Shown piece by piece: positions 6,843-8,583 of a stretch of 8,583 nucleotides of DNA. A model generated the notes under the pieces. The model ran no database searches and had not been told where the DNA came from. It saw nothing but the letters and a program-made list of their open reading frames with translations. How positions within the stretch are numbered: position 1 is the stretch's first letter; each line of letters starts with the position of its first letter. A program made the position numbers and the translations under genes. Where the stretch lies: assembly GCA_045576335.1 (NCBI GenBank), contig JAZNGH010000048.1, positions 1-8,583 on the forward strand. Direction: 5' to 3'. The DNA is from Scatosoma sp045576335 (GTDB lineage: Bacteria > Bacillota > Clostridia > Christensenellales > Borkfalkiaceae).

Positions 6843-8042
6843 ATGGATATTACGTCTTCTCAAGTAGAAAGTATCGTCCGTAAGATTTTGGGTGAGCTTG
6901 ACGGCGGGAAATCCTCCTGCTCGGGCGCAATCCCCAAAACCGCGAAGGTGGCAATGCTGACTGCTCAAAAGAAAATAGAGGTAAAGGAATTTCCCATTCC
7001 CGCACTCAACGACGACGACATCTTGGTAAAGGTCGAGGGCTGCGGCGTTTGCGGTACGGACGTACATGAATGGAAAGCCGACCCGTTCGGGATTATTCCC
7101 GTTACGCTCGGCCACGAGGGTACGGGCGAAATCGTGTACCTCGGTAAAAATATCAAATGCGATACCGCGGGTAAGCCCATTAAAGTCGGCGACAAGCTGG
7201 TAACGAGCGTTATTAGCTGCGGCGAATGTCATATTTGCCGTAACCACCCCGCAAATACCAACCTTTGCGATAAGCAGGGCGTATTCGGGCTTATTCCCCA
7301 CAGCGACAGTCAACCGCTCACGGGCTGGTTTGCAAATTATTTGCTCATTCGCGGCAAGGGCTCGACGTATTTCGTAGTCAACGATCTTGACTTGAAAGAA
7401 AGAATGTTGTTAGAGCTTGCTTGCGTGTGCGTACACGCGTTGAAGAGAGCGAACACGACGGGACTTTTGAATTTCAATTCCAAAGTACTTATCCAAGGCC
7501 TTGGCCCCGTAGGGCTCGTAATGATCAGCGTACTCCGCGCGGCGGGTATCAACCATATCATTGCAATCGACGGTACGCCTATGCGTTTGGAAATGGCGAA
7601 AAAGCTGGGTGCGAAAACCATCGTGAACTTCAAAGAAGTTCCGACTTTGGAAGAAAGAGTAAAGCTCGTAAAGAGCGTAGCAAACGGCGTGGGCGCGGAC
7701 TTTGCGTTCCAGTGCACGGGCGCACCGGCGGCGGCAAAGGATATTTACGAATATATCCGTCGCGGCGGCGGGCTTTGCGAAATGGGCTTCTTCGTCAACA
7801 ACGGCGAATACAACGTCAATCCCCACTTTGCAATGTGTAACAAGGAAATCAACCTCGTTGGATCTTGGGATTACAGCGCGGACGATTATCCTACGACAAT
7901 GGCGTTCTTGCGTCAGGCGCGCGAAATGAATATTCCCATTAAGGAACTCATCACCCACGAATTCCCGCTTGATCAGCTCAACGAGGCTATGGAAGTCAAC
8001 GTGGCGCAAAAGGGTATTAAAATCTGTTACGTTGCGAAATAA
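6843..8042 (+). CDS. Zinc-dependent alcohol dehydrogenase with N-terminal encapsulation tail
   Basis: Medium-chain, zinc-containing NAD(H) alcohol dehydrogenase, expected to reduce an aldehyde (lactaldehyde to 1,2-propanediol, or propionaldehyde to propanol) and so regenerate NAD+ for the neighbouring aldehyde dehydrogenase. The 399 residues start with an amphipathic helix (5-20) and a linker with C26. The GroES-like domain follows from about 35, with catalytic zinc ligands C70 (GCGVCGTD, 67-73), H91 and E92 (GHEGTGE, 90-96), and a structural zinc site at C126, C129, C132 and C142. The Rossmann motif GLGPVG is at 219-224, and D243 at the end of the next strand favours NAD over NADP. Without the tail the length, about 365, is ordinary for the family. 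Ethanolamine and propanediol BMCs usually use an iron-type enzyme (EutG/PduQ), so a zinc type sets this group apart. GGAG at 6831-6834 precedes the ATG, 15 bases after the previous stop. Confidence 0.93.
   Translation: MDITSSQVESIVRKILGELDGGKSSCSGAIPKTAKVAMLTAQKKIEVKEFPIPALNDDDILVKVEGCGVCGTDVHEWKADPFGIIPVTLGHEGTGEIVYLGKNIKCDTAGKPIKVGDKLVTSVISCGECHICRNHPANTNLCDKQGVFGLIPHSDSQPLTGWFANYLLIRGKGSTYFVVNDLDLKERMLLELACVCVHALKRANTTGLLNFNSKVLIQGLGPVGLVMISVLRAAGINHIIAIDGTPMRLEMAKKLGAKTIVNFKEVPTLEERVKLVKSVANGVGADFAFQCTGAPAAAKDIYEYIRRGGGLCEMGFFVNNGEYNVNPHFAMCNKEINLVGSWDYSADDYPTTMAFLRQAREMNIPIKELITHEFPLDQLNEAMEVNVAQKGIKICYVAK
6855..6905 (+). other. N-terminal encapsulation peptide of the alcohol dehydrogenase
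   Basis: Residues 5-21 have V8, I11, V12, I15, L16 and L19 on one face, giving V-x2-I-x2-K-I-L-x2-L-D, then G21-G22 and a serine-rich linker. Ordinary zinc alcohol dehydrogenases begin near residue 35 of this protein, so the extra N-terminus is best explained as a cargo-targeting tail. Confidence 0.8.
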
Positions 8043-8085
8043 GGTCGTTTAGAGCGGCGGAACGTAAGAAAACGAGGTAACACTT
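8043..8085 (+). promoter_or_regulatory. Gene gap with weak ribosome binding site and possible small hairpin
   Basis: This 43-base gap is about half G+C, unlike the AT-rich gaps elsewhere in the operon. The only plausible ribosome binding site is GAGG at 8074-8077, weaker than the AGGAG sites of the other genes. TCGTTT at 8045-8050 is the exact reverse complement of AAACGA at 8070-8075, so a 6-base-pair stem with a 19-base loop could cover the start of that site. The stem is short and may be chance. Confidence 0.3.
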
Positions 8086-8403
8086 ATGGCACTTGGTATG
8101 ATAGAAGTATTCGGTTTCGCGACCTCGATCGTGGTTGCGGACGCTATGGCGAAAGCCGCGGACGTCAAGGTCGTGGCGATTGACAAAAACAAGCCTGCGG
8201 CGGGAGATTCCGCACGAGTACCTTTGGTTATGGCAATTAAGGTGGAGGGTAGCGCGGCTGCCGTCGAAGCGGCGGTACAGGCGGGCAAAGCCGAAGCCGA
8301 AAAACGGGACTTGTACATCACTCATAAGGTGATTGCAAGACAGAGCGAGGAGATTGAATGGTTCGCCCATTTGAGCGCACTCGGCAAAGATAAGTTAAGA
8401 TAA
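8086..8403 (+). CDS. BMC-H shell protein with extended pore loop and C-terminal tail
   Basis: A 105-residue single-domain microcompartment shell protein (BMC family, hexamer-forming). It opens with ALGMIEVFGF at 2-11 and continues with ADAMAKAADVKVV at 18-30, the conserved first helix and strand of the fold; VEGSAAAVEAAVQAG at 53-67 is the second helix region and ITHKVIARQ at 78-86 the last strand. Where PduA/EutM-type proteins have the tight pore loop KIGSG, this one has a longer stretch at about 33-47 (DKNKPAAGDSARVPL) with proline, charged and serine residues, so the hexamer pore should differ in size and chemistry. Residues 87-105 extend beyond the usual end and look helical, with W92, F93, L96 and L99. 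No cysteine is present, which argues against an iron-sulfur pore. It lies 43 bases after the alcohol dehydrogenase and 36 bases before another shell gene. The transported molecule is unknown. Confidence 0.92.
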   Translation: MALGMIEVFGFATSIVVADAMAKAADVKVVAIDKNKPAAGDSARVPLVMAIKVEGSAAAVEAAVQAGKAEAEKRDLYITHKVIARQSEEIEWFAHLSALGKDKLR

Positions 8404-8439
8404 AAAGATAAAAAATAAATTTTAAGGAGAATTATAACA

Positions 8440-8583
8440 ATGATGGAAGCATTAGGTATGGTAGAAACCAGAGGTTTGGTAGCGGCGATTGAAGCGGCAG
8501 ATGCAATGGTAAAGGCGGCAAACGTCGTACTTATCGGCAGCGAGAAAATCGGTAGCGGCTTGGTAAGCGTTATGGTACGCGGC
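8440..8583 (+). CDS. BMC-H shell protein, PduA/EutM-like, partial (3' end beyond window)
   Basis: The first 48 residues of a canonical hexamer-forming shell protein are visible; the rest lies past the window edge. The start MMEALGMVETRG (1-12) is followed by AIEAADAMVKAANV (16-29) and the canonical pore loop KIGSG at 36-40, as in PduA, PduJ and EutM, whose small polar pores pass metabolites such as propanediol. AAGGAGA at 8424-8430 is a strong ribosome binding site. The ATG at 8440 is preferred over the adjacent ATG at 8443 by spacing. It is probably the major facet protein of the shell, given the strong site and consensus sequence, but that is inference. The 36-base gap before it is AT-rich, with no terminator-like hairpin. 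Confidence 0.93.
   Translation, partial: MMEALGMVETRGLVAAIEAADAMVKAANVVLIGSEKIGSGLVSVMVRG

Noticed and set aside
4179..7313. Very long minus-strand open frame (1044 codons)
   Set aside because: It is exactly antiparallel to the codons of the aldolase, aldehyde dehydrogenase and alcohol dehydrogenase, which all lie in one frame and lack TTA, CTA and TCA codons. It is a compositional shadow across three strongly identified genes, and its translation shows no recognisable domain.
8404..8439. Possible terminator between the two shell genes
   Set aside because: AT-rich with runs of A and T but no stem of useful length, and a strong ribosome binding site follows immediately.

Overview
The window looks like part of a single plus-strand operon from an anaerobic, Clostridia-like Firmicute, plausibly a gut commensal. 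Three things point there: nearly every gene has a strong AGGAG-type ribosome binding site, base composition is intermediate and the gene gaps are short and AT-rich, and the pathway itself fits (deoxysugar fermentation in a bacterial microcompartment, BMC). The exact lineage cannot be read from the sequence.

Layout, all on the plus strand. L-rhamnulokinase (rhaB, 40-1422), a small cytosolic SGNH/GDSL hydrolase (1434-2069) and L-rhamnose isomerase (rhaA, 2110-3354) form the sugar-entry part. Acetate kinase (ackA, 3382-4569) follows. Next come three enzymes that each carry a short amphipathic tail typical of BMC cargo: a class II sugar-phosphate aldolase with a C-terminal tail (4599-5351), a CoA-acylating aldehyde dehydrogenase of the PduP/EutE type with an N-terminal tail (5370-6827), and a zinc alcohol dehydrogenase with an N-terminal tail (6843-8042). 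Two hexamer-forming shell proteins end the window: one with an unusual pore loop (8086-8403) and one canonical PduA/EutM-like protein cut off by the window edge (8440-8583). Gaps are 11-43 bases. No stretch above 300 bases lacks a gene, and I see no internal terminator, transposon, tRNA, rRNA or CRISPR array.

How it works together. RhaA converts L-rhamnose to L-rhamnulose and RhaB phosphorylates it. The aldolase splits L-rhamnulose-1-phosphate into DHAP and L-lactaldehyde. The shell would confine the aldehyde. The alcohol dehydrogenase can reduce an aldehyde with NADH while the aldehyde dehydrogenase oxidises one to an acyl-CoA with NAD+, so the pair can recycle cofactor inside the shell. AckA would harvest ATP once a phosphotransacylase (PduL type, not in the window) makes the acyl-phosphate. 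No glycyl-radical or B12 diol dehydratase is present here. Whether lactaldehyde is dismutated directly (to 1,2-propanediol plus lactate) or goes through propanediol dehydration to propionate and propanol depends on genes beyond the right edge.

This is a member, or close variant, of the known fucose/rhamnose microcompartments (described in Clostridium phytofermentans and in Planctomycetes), not a wholly new class. The less ordinary parts are the SGNH hydrolase inside the rhamnose genes, the motif shared by three consecutive cargo tails, and the first shell protein's pore.
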